Source: Vigna angularis
Taxonomy: Eukaryota > Streptophyta > Magnoliopsida > Fabales > Fabaceae
NCBI RefSeq assembly: GCF_016808095.1
Contig: NC_068975.1
Coordinates: 37,470,001-37,534,000 of the forward strand
Length of the DNA stretch: 64,000 bases
Direction of reading: 5' to 3'
The notes beneath the pieces are model-generated. The model did not search any database. It was not told the origin of the DNA and saw only the letters and a program-made list of their open reading frames with translations. Shown here piece by piece: positions 30,588-42,197 of this stretch. Position 1 is the stretch's first letter, and every line of letters starts with the position of its first letter. The translations under genes were made by a program, and so were the position numbers.

Positions 30588-33500
30588 CTACTGCTTGATT
30601 GCAATTCCTTCCAAAAGGCCATCAGCCCTGAAGTTAGCCACGAAGAGTCTTGGATCAACAGGTCCTGGAAGACTGAATGAAAGTGTGAATGGTCCAGGTG
30701 GACATAACTTCTGAATTTTCATCTCAAAAACTCGTGCTTGTTTTCTTATAATTTTTCCACCGGTTACCACCCCTTTGATCATAACCCTCCCATTAGATTG
30801 AACATCACAACTAAACGTACCTGCTACAAAGTATAATGTTAATCAACAATCAAGAAAGAATCTTTATGAAAAACATGAGTACAGGTCAGGGTGTTATGAA
30901 TTTATCATTAGATGAAGATTGATGGATTTTCTGAAAAAAGAAAACAGGACAAGGATCAGTTGAGACAGACTCTAATTGAAGCCATTTGCAATTGAAATTG
31001 GTCACACTTTTACTACATCACTATCTTTTGTTTTACACTCCTGTCAATCTTCCCCTTCATTTTTTTTGTTCTTGGTGTTGAAATAGGTATTAGCTTTAAT
31101 AGAATATCATGTTCATTACTAGAACTATCAGTTCTTGAATGCTGTTTATATATTAAAAGATGTCACAGCATTGAAGTTCATATTCTTATTAAAGGTCTGC
31201 CTACACACAAACCAACTACCAATAGCTGCTCTCACCAACATTAATAAAAATATCATATTTCTGTTTGAGAAATACCTCTCTCACAAACAGGTCGAAGAAA
31301 AATGAGTTATGAAAGAAATGAAATGCTTGTATTTTATTGAGTGTTTAACATTCAATATATAGAACTAACAAGAGGTCTATACACAATTTTTTACTGGAAT
31401 GAAAAACAGTTACAACATAAATAGAACATGACAGAACAACTAATTCTCAGGTAATGTTACTAAAATCAAGAGTATTCTTGGATACTCAATTGATAATGTG
31501 AATAAGGGAGACACAACATGTCATGAATTTCAGGAAGGGAGACACAACAAGATGACATAACAAGATTGTTTAGTTGCTTGTCAAAACCAAAGATTTCTAC
31601 ACCGCATCAATCCGTTCATGCACAAGGATTCGGGTTAAAAGGACCCGTTTATTCACTACCATCATGTCACAATCTCCAGCTCCTGCGACAACATTTCCAA
31701 CTTTGTCTTCATAGTAGTGGTTGGTGTCTTCTTCTACCTTGTATTTTTTTTCTCATTTATATTATTTTTAGTACATGCACATATCTAAAATGATGTTCCA
31801 TATTAAATAGAGAACATGTTCTGCATTACTTTTGTATGATTGATGTTATATTCATAATTATATATAAAAATTACAATACAAATTTGTTATCTTGTTTTAA
31901 TAAATATAAATATAAATATATTATAATTATAATTAAAATACAATTAAACAAGTGAACAACTTTCAAGAAACATATTCATGTATGTATGTTAATTGCCAAT
32001 TAACTATAAATATAAAACACTATATTTAAATACCATAAGCTATTTGACTCAGTTTCCTTCAGTTAATCAAACAATCCAGTTGAGAAAAGAGTAGATCCAA
32101 AAAATCTAAAGAGATTTCAGTTTTGATTGGTTCAGTTTTTTTTTTAAGAGTTTTTGATATTTTTTCAGGATCGTTTCAATTTTAAACAGTTTTAAGAATA
32201 CATCATCTCTAGTTTTTATCAAATATACCCACTGTACTCATCAACAAATGAAATGAAATATTTGTTTCCTTCTAGAGGTGACACTGCAAGTTGCTCACAC
32301 ATGACAGAATGAGCAACTTCTGTAAATAAGAACTAATTAAATTTTTGGATTATTTTTTAATGATACAAACTTCACACATCTTGTCAGGGGAAGACAGTTT
32401 AGGCAATCTCATTACCATGTCACTAATGGCTAATTGAGTTAAGTTGGCTTTCATGATTGTCAAAGTAAGCGTGACATTTGTACTCATGTTTGCAAAAACC
32501 ATGACAGTATCTACTTTATTCTCCTACTCTGATACTTTTTTGTTAAAAAACATCTCTTCCACACTCACACACAGATCCAATGAGAATGAATTATGAAAGA
32601 AATGAAATACTTGTACATACATAGTGCTAACCAAAGGTCTATGTACAAATTTGTACAGTTTGTACAACATTAACAGAACCAAACAAAACAACTAACTACC
32701 ACATGGAGACCATGACAGTAGCAGTTCTAAGCACTCATAATGTTTATCCAAATGAATGAATTCTTAACTAACAGAATAACCCCATAATAAAAGCAGGTTC
32801 CAAGCACTTGGATAATATTTATGACTTCTGATCAAGATACAAAAAGTTCCATGGTATAATGCATATTCTGGTCATGTCCATTTATGATAAATTGAATAAC
32901 AACCCCTCCAATAGGACAATAAGGACATACTTGGATGAAATTTTTCATAAACACTTTCAAGTAAAGAAAAATATAAATATATAAACTTCTTCAAAGTCTA
33001 AAAATAGCTTATGAACAAACTAATCTGCAGAAACATTTTCATATAAGTTTATTCAAAATCATAAGCTAGGTTTAATTTATGAAAAAAAAATTCACTTTCA
33101 TTTTTCTTTTAAATAGTTTACAGAAAAGTTTACTTAAACTACCCTTACAAATGACAGAAAAACCAGAATAAATGAATAGAACTTACCAAAATTTTTCTGA
33201 ACTCCTGCTAAGGAAACACGGAATAGATATGCCACTTCACCAATACCAATATCCACAATACCAACAGATGGACCAAATATTCCTTTTCTTGCTGTCCCAG
33301 TTAAAACAAGAGAACAATCCTGATTCCCGACTGCGGTATCAGGAACAGATAGAAGGGGCATGAATGTTGACACATTAGATTTGCATGTGTTATTGGAAGG
33401 ATTAACTTTGACATTGTGTTTTGTAGGGAACACAGGACCTAGAACTGACTGTGTATCAGCAATATGCTTTCTCTTGTGTCCTTCTTGAGAACTTTCTGAT

Positions 33501-34099
33501 TGACATTCCATATTTTGAATAATCTCCTGTCTTTTGTTCTTAAAATTGTGACCACCTTCACTTTCCAAACATTCACTAAGATTTACCTCGAGAGTGCTGG
33601 CACCAGTTAAAGACTTGAATCTATTTAAATCCTCCTCTTTGATGCATTCTGTGGAAGGATCATCAATTAAAACAATCCCTTTAATAATTCTGAAGCTATA
33701 AGGATACCATTTCTGTTCATGAAGATCCAAGGGGAAAAAACTGGTGAACTGCTTGCTATTTTGTATAAAATCTGTGGAGGGCAGAACTAATTTTCCCTTC
33801 AGATACATATGGAACATATTAAGATCTAAGATATGTTCAAGAGGAGAATGTCTGAGGACATAGTAATACAATCTCTCTAAAAAAGCAATGGTAACATATG
33901 AAGATCCCAAATCACTCAATGTGTACTGTGGGGATCCAGCCATTCGTCTTTGGATAAAAGAACATCTTGGATCATCAGACTTGACATCAGGTCCCAAATA
34001 GGTAGTGACAATGAATTCAATGAGAAATTTTCTATCACTATCAGTTGCTACTGGTTTGACAGACCTTCTCTTATAAACAAGATCTCTTCTCAAATTCAT
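30588..34099 (-). CDS. Alpha-crystallin/HSP20-domain protein, IDM2/IDM3-like
   Basis: Two coding exons: 33187-34099 and 30588-30820, joined in phase 1 to give 381 residues. The N-terminal ~165 residues form a helical domain with YYYVLRHSPLEHILDL-like and RIIKGIVLIDDPS blocks. Residues ~170-275 are polar and poorly conserved. The last ~100 residues are an alpha-crystallin-like domain (VGIVDIGIGEVAYLFRVSLA ... GRVMIKGVV ... PGPFTLSFSLPGPVDP). This architecture matches Arabidopsis INCREASED DNA METHYLATION 2/3, which work with IDM1, MBD7 and HDP proteins to guide ROS1-dependent active DNA demethylation. The match is from memory of the family, and a less specialised HSP20-like role is the alternative. 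The 2.4-kb intron holds a decayed copia element. A leader intron is also likely (acceptor TTTGTTTCAG just upstream of the ATG). Confidence 0.82.
31261..32800 (-). mobile_element. Decayed, internally deleted Ty1/copia element inside the IDM-like intron
   Basis: Two related repeats begin TGTT at 31261 and 32540. Both run through ACCTCTCTCACA/CATCTCTTCCACAC, then GA[AG]TTATGAAAGAAATGAAAT and ...AGGTCTAT, consistent with diverged LTRs. Just inside the second, CTCTGATAC (about 32527-32535) is the reverse complement of a tRNA-Met primer site, so the element runs on the minus strand. Between them, minus-strand blocks of pre-integrase (RLPKLSSPDKMCEVC) and integrase core (GNKYFISFVDEYSG) occur at about 32230-32450, broken by stops. 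Gag and RT are missing. Outer borders are approximate. Confidence 0.7.
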
Positions 34100-34563
34100 G
34101 AGTGCTGCAGATTAAACTGAAACAAAGAATTTACAACTACATTTATTTAATATTATATTTATAGTTACAATTTCTAATAGGTAATAAAAATCAAGGTAAA
34201 ATACATCTTCCTGTTTTGTATGAATATATTTACAAACTTGTTAGACAATCCCATTGAAAACTGTTTTAAAAGTCTAGTCACTCTTGAGGGTCTTCTTATG
34301 ATGGCCTTGGGATGACAAGTTGAGAGTCATATCCAGTTCTTGGAAGAAGGATTTAGGGTTTATTGAATTAGAGTCAGATAAAAAGTTTGAGTTAAGTCCT
34401 ATTACTATTACCAATATGAGGCAACAATATTCATATATAAAACCCAAATTCCCAAAATCCAATATTCATATATAGAACAATGAGTGTCAAATCTCAATCT
34501 TCAAATGCAAAAACAACTCAAAAAAATTTAGAAAACAGTGTCAAGAAACTTACAAAATGGGCG

Positions 34564-34640
34564 AAGTTGATATGCCTCATGCGGCGCCTCAATTCAGTGA
34601 AGAGAGAATGAGAGTTGGGCTTTATATATATATAAAACTT
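34564..34640 (-). promoter_or_regulatory. Core promoter and leader of the IDM-like gene with a uORF
   Basis: A TATATATATATAAAG box lies at about 34621-34636 on the minus strand, followed by a pyrimidine-rich stretch where transcription probably starts. A leader ATG at 34578-34580 precedes a splice donor (GTAAGT at about 34548-34553). If spliced to the acceptor next to 34117, the 15-codon uORF ends with a TGA that overlaps the main ATG (ATGA). The splicing is predicted, not observed. Confidence 0.5.
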
Positions 34641-35260
34641 TTATACCATGTTATCTGTATAACTAAATTAAAAATAATGCAAATCAATTTAAATATAATT
34701 TAATTCTTAAAAATATCTATTTTTAAGAAAGTAGTGATATGTTATCTTTTACTATCTATACAAGATAACAGTCCATAATTCAATCTTAATGCATGTGATC
34801 ACACATACCTTTTTAATCTTAAACTCCTTTCTATGTCATTTAAGTACAACAAGTTTATTTTATTTGTTATATTTCATTAAAAATATATATATAAACTATA
34901 ATTATGAATATCAGTATCTAAAGCGAAAGTTGATATAAATTATTACGATCTAACTTACGTATGTTTAACTCCAGTTATTTCTAAATGGAGGATATGTTTA
35001 AAAAATATATACATTTTTAAATAAATAAATTGATAAATAAAACCCTAAAAAAAATTATCATGAAATATACTAAATACTTTGTATATTTTTGGACTAATTT
35101 TTTGTTAAAACAAAATATTAAAAGCAAATATTTTAATTGAAACATAAAACTATTATACTTTAACTCTTAATATTTATTGGAATTCAAGATTAAAGAATAA
35201 ATATGAATTTCTAAATCAATGAAATACATAAAAATAATGTACTAAAAATAAATGAAATAC

Positions 35261-35263
<3 letters not shown>

Positions 35264-35317
<54 letters not shown>
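35264..35317. repeat. (TA)n microsatellite
   Basis: A run of about 27 TA units, the first of three within 520 bp. Confidence 0.95.
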
Positions 35318-35319
<2 letters not shown>

Positions 35320-35411
35320 GTGCACAAATATGTACTGAAATTTTTTACAGCATAAACAAATAATTAGTAGATTGATCATAACAATTTCCAGATTACATAA
35401 AAATATAAAAG

Positions 35412-35525
<114 letters not shown>

Positions 35526-35728
35526 ATAAAAAAGTTAAAAGAAATGTTAAGAATGGAAGAAATAGATTTAAGATAGTTGAATTACCTTTGTTTGTATAAT
35601 GAATAAGTGTTAGAAACTAAACCCAAGAAATATAATACCATAAAAAGTAACTGCTAAAATACAAAGTTAATTTTCAAAAGGATTTTTTTTTCTCAGTCTT
35701 AAAAAAAAATGTGAGATATAAAACCTTA

Positions 35729-35732
<4 letters not shown>

Positions 35733-35777
<45 letters not shown>
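35733..35777. repeat. (TA)n microsatellite
   Basis: An uninterrupted TA run of about 22 units. Confidence 0.93.
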
Positions 35778-35782
<5 letters not shown>

Positions 35783-37959
35783 ATATAAAATTCTTAAAGT
35801 AAATCAGAATGAAATTATATATAATTTATAAATACTCTACAAAATATTATAAAAGTACTATAAACATAAGACTACTATAAGTTATTAACAACACTAAAAA
35901 AAAAGAAAATGTACTTGGTTCTGATTTATTCAATCTCTCTATTTTTTTAATGGAAATGAATATTAAATAATTAAAAAAGTTAAACCATAGATAAGTGTTT
36001 TGATTTAGTAAGTTTTTAATTATGAGTGAGTAATGTTAAGATCAAATGTCTATACTCTGGTCAACATCCTATAGCAAATGAGAAGAGATTTAGACACTTC
36101 ATAGTACCAAGTAATCATTTTAAAGATTCCATCCACAGACTATAAATATTCTAATACTCATTATAAAAAGTCAATGCTAAAGAAGGAGAATCAAACATTT
36201 TAATATTTCATATTATTAAATGAGGACTAAGACATTCCCATTTCACTTTTTTTATTACATAATCAAATTCTTATAAACAACACACCAGTACAATAAAAGA
36301 CTCTACAACATTTAGAACATGTATTCAAAATCTTAATAACAAAGTTACCTTTACTTCCCACAATAATAGTTTGTCTAGGATTGCAAGTTGTGCAATATAA
36401 ATTTATGCAAACAATTAGTTAATAGACAAATATTTTATCAAATTGCATGAAAATTTGCAAAACAAAAAAACATGTAAAACTAGAAAAAAAAAAGGTAACT
36501 TAAAAACCTAAAAGGATAGATGTCCATGATGCTAGACTTTACAAGGTTATAGAACATTGAAGGGGGTTTCATACTCACATATATAGCATTGGAAATAAGG
36601 AGAATATTTGTCAATTAACTTCTTTGTATTAAAAGAGTTTTTTTTTTCCTTCAAATATGTTGAAATTAGACATCACAGCAAATCCACCACACAATACCAC
36701 CTAGGTCCAATTTCATATAAATAAAAAATATACCAAAGAAGATAAAGTCACACTATAAAAAGCCTAATATATCCAAATAGAGCAAATTCACCATTAAAAA
36801 CTGGATGGAACACACAACTCAAACACTACCCCCTAATTCATATCCTCATCAACAATTCAGTAACAAAACTCAATAAAAAGAAGATTACACCAAATTATCT
36901 TTATAGTAAATGATTAAAAAAAAACTTTTTAAATATTTTGAAATTTTCACCTCCATTACAACCTATTTCAATATTAATAGCTAAGTAAAAGAAAAATAAT
37001 TTAAAATTTTTAAACAAAACTCAACCCCCAAATTTTGCAATTAAATAAATAAATGAAAAGGTACCTTGACATAAGAATGAAGAGGAGTTTGAAGGCACAA
37101 ATTGTGGGTGGTGCAACTTCCTTATAGGGTGACCAAGTGGTAGCACATGGCGGTCGCCACTAGGTTCTTGCAAACCGGTGAAGAAAATGTCTATGCACAT
37201 TTTTTTTTTTCATTTTGTCTTTTTGAATTTAATGATTTTCTTACATAAATGTTTCTTCACAGTTTTTGGAAGATCTTTGCTAATAAAATAAATAAATTTT
37301 ACAAGCAAAAATAATGTCCAGCAGAAAATCAAAAGCAACCTAAATGTGCGGGTTATAAATATTATAAGCATTAATCTTCTTTTATCATATATCATATCAC
37401 AAGTGGAAAAAAATCTTATAAATATTTATTAATTATGTGCATTGTGGTGGTTTTTTAAATGTATCACACAAATTATATAATGGATTGTTTTTTTAATAAA
37501 TTTACCAAATAGTTTTTCTCGGATGGCTACATTTTCTTTGCCTTTTATTTTTTATCCTACAATTTTAATGAAATCAATAATTTGCACCTTAAAATGCCCC
37601 CAAAAGTCAGAGTACTGAAAATTAGCAGAGAAATTACGGCAAGCATTCACATTGGAGAGATTTAAAGAAAATAAAAGCAAATGTATATAGATAAGAGAGA
37701 CATCAGTAAAGAATAAATCATTTTTCTAAATAAAAATCAGGAAACTAGGTGAAGATCTCCTTTTGAAATGTAGTTCTTCACCAAGAAATAATCTTTTTTC
37801 AATCATAACTTGTGGGCACATGCACCAGAAGCAGCTTTCCAGATTTTCTGTATCAATTTCATCCTTGAAATCAACCATTTACCTGCTTAAATTAATTAAC
37901 CATGGCATAATTCTGATATGATAAACCAGGTTTCAGTTCCAGAGATCTCACAGATGAAG

Positions 37960-39193
37960 CTATACAACGAACAATGATCGCCACCAAGAAGAACTACCTG
38001 CAAGTCCTAGCACCTTGGTCAGCATTCAAACTATATATATCAAGATTTTATTATATGATATAACATTAGGTAGCACTAAATTACATAATATGATTATTAT
38101 GTGTCACACTGAACTTACCTCGACGAACACGAAGACGAGTTTCTTGGAAATCAAAGTAGGACCGTGTCCAATCTAGGACTGAACGAATAGGCCTGAATGA
38201 AGCCAAGTGGTTCCAAATCCAGTTCAAGCTGTTTGAGATATCTTCAAAAGCAAACCTCAGGTCATTCTCATCGCTTTGGAAACTGTAATTAGCATTAGGA
38301 GTAACCACACCTTGTAGCTCGTATCGGCATACGGGGCAAGTGTTGTGCATGCGCAGCCAAGGGATGATGCAGTCAGAATGGTAGAAATGATTGCATGGCA
38401 ACTCTCTGGCTTCCATGTCGAGCTCAAACTCATCTTTGCAGATTGGGCAATTGGGATCACTACCCAAATGGGTTTGTGTCAGTTTCACCATTGGCAATGC
38501 TGCAATGGCAGAAGATGCTGCAGGAGGTGGCCCTGGTCTGTTATTGTTCTGAATCATTCCATCGATGAAGTCATCTAATAACGTGTCAGTGTCATTGGTC
38601 GGAGGAACCATGTTTTGTGGTGGGGAAATAGGCCTAGGTGCAGGAGTTGGCCTTGGAAATCGGAGTGTGATCCAAGCCTGAGAATCTGCACCATGTTCAT
38701 TTTCTGTTTCCCAATGTGTGGTTGTGTTGAAATGGTTGTTGTTTTGCCTCCTTAGAGGTGGATCAAGAATGAGGGCCAAGTTATGCAAAAGTTGAGTAGC
38801 TGGTGAAGGTTGCAAGTTATTTGGCACGTTCATGAGAAGCCTTGGCCTTGAGATATCAAGCTCGTAACGCAGGTGGTGGAAGCAATAGGGACATGTAGAA
38901 CCATCGTTGTTTGTAAAGGGTATCCTCACGGTTCTTTGGCAGTACAGGCACCAGAAATAGTGAAAAGTTCTTGTTCTTCTGACCCCATTCACAACTATAC
39001 GAGAACGACCTGTTAGAGACATGTTTTGAGGATAATAAGGTTTTCTGTGTTTTGAGGAAGAAGCGAGCTTTTTTTGACAGAAACAACATGGAACTGTTAT
39101 ATGTATTGCGTGTGAAGGAGAGAATGACCTAGGATTGGAGGCACAAGAAAGGGATTCCTTTGCCTTTGTTGCTATTGATGTTTGGTTAGTCAT
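37960..39193 (-). CDS. Zinc-ribbon plus RING-H2 E3 ubiquitin ligase
   Basis: Two exons: 38119-39193 and 37960-37997, joined at CGAG|GTAAGT to a 38-base last exon. This gives 370 residues ending ...RRGSSSWWRSLFVV. Reading through the donor also gives 370 residues, but the spliced SWWRS ending fits the family better. An N-terminal zinc ribbon has C82-x2-C85 and C101-x2-C104. The RING-H2 has C249, C252, C267, H269, H272, C275, C286 and C289. The middle is Pro/Asn-rich and likely disordered. Such proteins (RHC1A/RING1-like) are E2-dependent E3 ligases, often stress-related. The frame is open from Met1 at 39193, but the conserved family start is probably Met58 (MSLTGRSRIVVNG, 39022), so residues 1-57 may be leader. 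The substrate cannot be told from sequence. Confidence 0.9.
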
Positions 39194-41383
39194 ATAATGT
39201 CATGCAATCATGGTTGCTTTTCTTGGTAAACTGTTTCTCCATTGCACAAGGCAAAGGATGCTTGAATGATAATGGCAAGTTACAGAGAGCTTTTGGCTTC
39301 CTTGAGGGTTTGTAGATACATGTGATGCAATACTGTATTAAAGCTTTTCTTTATGGATGTTTAGTAGCAACCCTAAACTAGATGCAAAGTAAAGAAGTAT
39401 TTGATTTAACTTAAACTTTTTTTAGTGTTTTTTGTAGATTTTTTTTATCAACTAGAATTTGAGAAGGAGTTTTTAATTTTAAAAGTTATTTTTAATTTTT
39501 TTTGTTTACACTAAATTAATATAAAATGTGTATACAAATAGTAGTTCACACTAAGTTAATCTAAAGATGTGAGAATTTTATTGGTGAAAAATATCAGTTT
39601 AAATTTATCGAATAAATTTACTTTTAAATTTAAAAACTTTTGTCTTATCTTTACTTTTAAAAATGTCTTATAAACTAAAAAAAGGTTTAAAAAAACTTTT
39701 AGAAGTTAACTTAATTACTTCTGGTTCATTAATAGACTGAGGGATAGGGATAAAGTAAAAAAAAAAAGACAAATAAATAATTTAAGTAAAAGAACGTGTT
39801 AAGTGGATTAATATCATCAAGTAAATAATTAAATATGTGGATTTATTTTTATTTGTTAAATATTAAAGGGTGAAGAATAAAGAATAAATAATAAAATTAA
39901 TATTTATGTTATTTTAAACAAATACAATCCTATCTTTAATTGCATTTAAGATTATATTGATTTATTTAAGATGTCTCACGTTGTTGTTATGATTAGAAAT
40001 TTTAGTATAAATTTAAGTTTAAAAACAATATACTTAAATATTAAATAAGAAAAAATATTGATAAATTTATTATTTAAGATTTTTTATTAGAAGATGTTAT
40101 TTTGATATATGAAGTTGACTTATTCTCCTAGTATAAACAACATGAGTGTATAATTTTTAAGCAACCCTAAAATTAGAGTAACATTACAAAAACTCATCTC
40201 AACAAGTTATTAATTACATAGGAGGAACAATTAACACGGGTGGATTCGTTAGAAGGAGAAAATTTCAACTTTGTACAAAAAAAAAAAATACATTTTTAAA
40301 ATATAAATTAAATAGATCTCATCAAAGAAGATAATTAGTAAATGTCTTCTATTGAACAACATTCTAGGAGTTGGATATTCCTTTCATATTTACACAGTCA
40401 TATCCAGAACCATTACTTACAACATTGTTTTTAAATTCGTTTAAATAATTTAAATAAATCATAATATTTGAAATATTATCCCTTTAAAACTTAAAACCAT
40501 TATCATAATTTTATATTTAAAATATGTCTTAAATAATTAAAGAAAAAAAAGATTAAATTGACTAAGCATGATGTGGAATTATTGGGATACATAAAACATT
40601 TATACTTACAATACAATACAAGTGCACTAATTATACTTACTTTTAAAATATGTTAATTAGTTTTGTTAAAATGATTACATTGATTTTGAAAATATTAATT
40701 AATTTAAAAAAAAATTGTTGCATTCAACATAATTATTACTAGCAAAAAATACAAAGACTTTATACGTCTATCTATTATAACGACATTAACAAATATTAAA
40801 ATAATACATTTTAAAAAGTTACCTAATTAAGTAAGAATAGTATTGAAAATTGTGATAATTATTCTTAGATATAAACTAGTTGTTGGTTTACTTATATAAT
40901 TAAATAAGTAATTAGTTTTCATTTATTAAAGGTAAATATTTTTAACTTTTATCAAAGGATGATATAAAAAAGTTATTAAATAGTTTACTTCTTTATACAA
41001 ATATATAAAAATACAAATTTTTATAATTTTTATAAATTAAAAATAAAATACAAAACATTGTTTGAATTTTAACAATAGACACTAGATGTTATCATATACT
41101 ATATATATAACTTTTTTTTTTCTTTTAAAATATTTGATGATTGTAAACATATATTAAATCAAGATACATTTTTAATTTGAAAAAAATATTTTTTATATGA
41201 TTATATAAACATATTTTTATAAAGCAAAGTAAGTCGCGCTTTAATTTTTTAATAAGTTAAAAATAAGTTTATATATATATATATTCAGAAATTAAAAAAA
41301 TTGATAAAAATAATTGAATTTAAAAAAATGAATTTAGCATATAAAAATGTTTAGTTAAAAAAAGTTATTTAAATATATGATAT

Positions 41384-41431
<48 letters not shown>

Positions 41432-42197
41432 CTGTTAACATTTTTTTTGAACTTTTTTTAATCAAAATTTAGTAAATGTTAATCATATTCTAAATATGCC
41501 GACCAAAGAATTAAAAGTGATATTTTTTATTATGCGGATAGGAAATGTATTTTTTTACAACTTTTAAATACATTTTTAAAACATGTTCAATAAATTTTTC
41601 TTTTTAACTTTCTTAAACGGTATAGTTGATAAGTCCTAAAAATTTCCGGAGACAATAAAACATTTTTATTGCAATTTCAATTTGAAAAATAAAATCAGAT
41701 TGAAAACATAAAAAAATTACCCCTAATAAAACAGTTTGGAATTAGATTGGTAGAAATGAAAAAAAAAAAAGTATTGCATATTTCCAATACGTCTTAAAGT
41801 AATCACATAATTGTTAAAATAATAAAAAAAAGGTTGTAAGGAGACATTAAAAAAATAGTTTTAAAATTGGAGTTAATGTTTTAACAGAAGGGATTTGAAG
41901 GGTGAGAAAATTGGATGTGTTAGAAATTTTGTGGCTGTGGAGAATGATTAGAGGAAGGTGAAGGCGGCCGAGTGGAAGCGAGTGAACTCAGTGGGTTTTT
42001 ACAAATAAGAATTCGATTTCGGATTGGGTTGTTGGTTTCTCTTCTCTTCCTTCATTTCTTCTTTTTCCTGTTCTTCAATCGCTTCATCTTCATCTTCTTC
42101 TTCAATCGCTTCAATCAAAGCATGAGAAGAACAATTTGTTTGTAGAAGTTGTTGTTCCTCACTGTTAGGTGTTTCTTCCATCGCTCTCCCTTCAAAC
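39194..42197. other. Shared upstream region of divergent RING and RER genes
   Basis: The 3.0 kb lies between divergently transcribed genes and is very AT-rich through 39400-41900. A TA microsatellite is at 41391-41429. About 41930-42197 is pyrimidine-rich (many TCTTC blocks) and likely the RER leader. An antisense acidic frame there mirrors this composition and is not treated as a gene. Confidence 0.5.
41391..41429. repeat. (TA)n microsatellite
   Basis: About 19 TA units. Confidence 0.92.
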
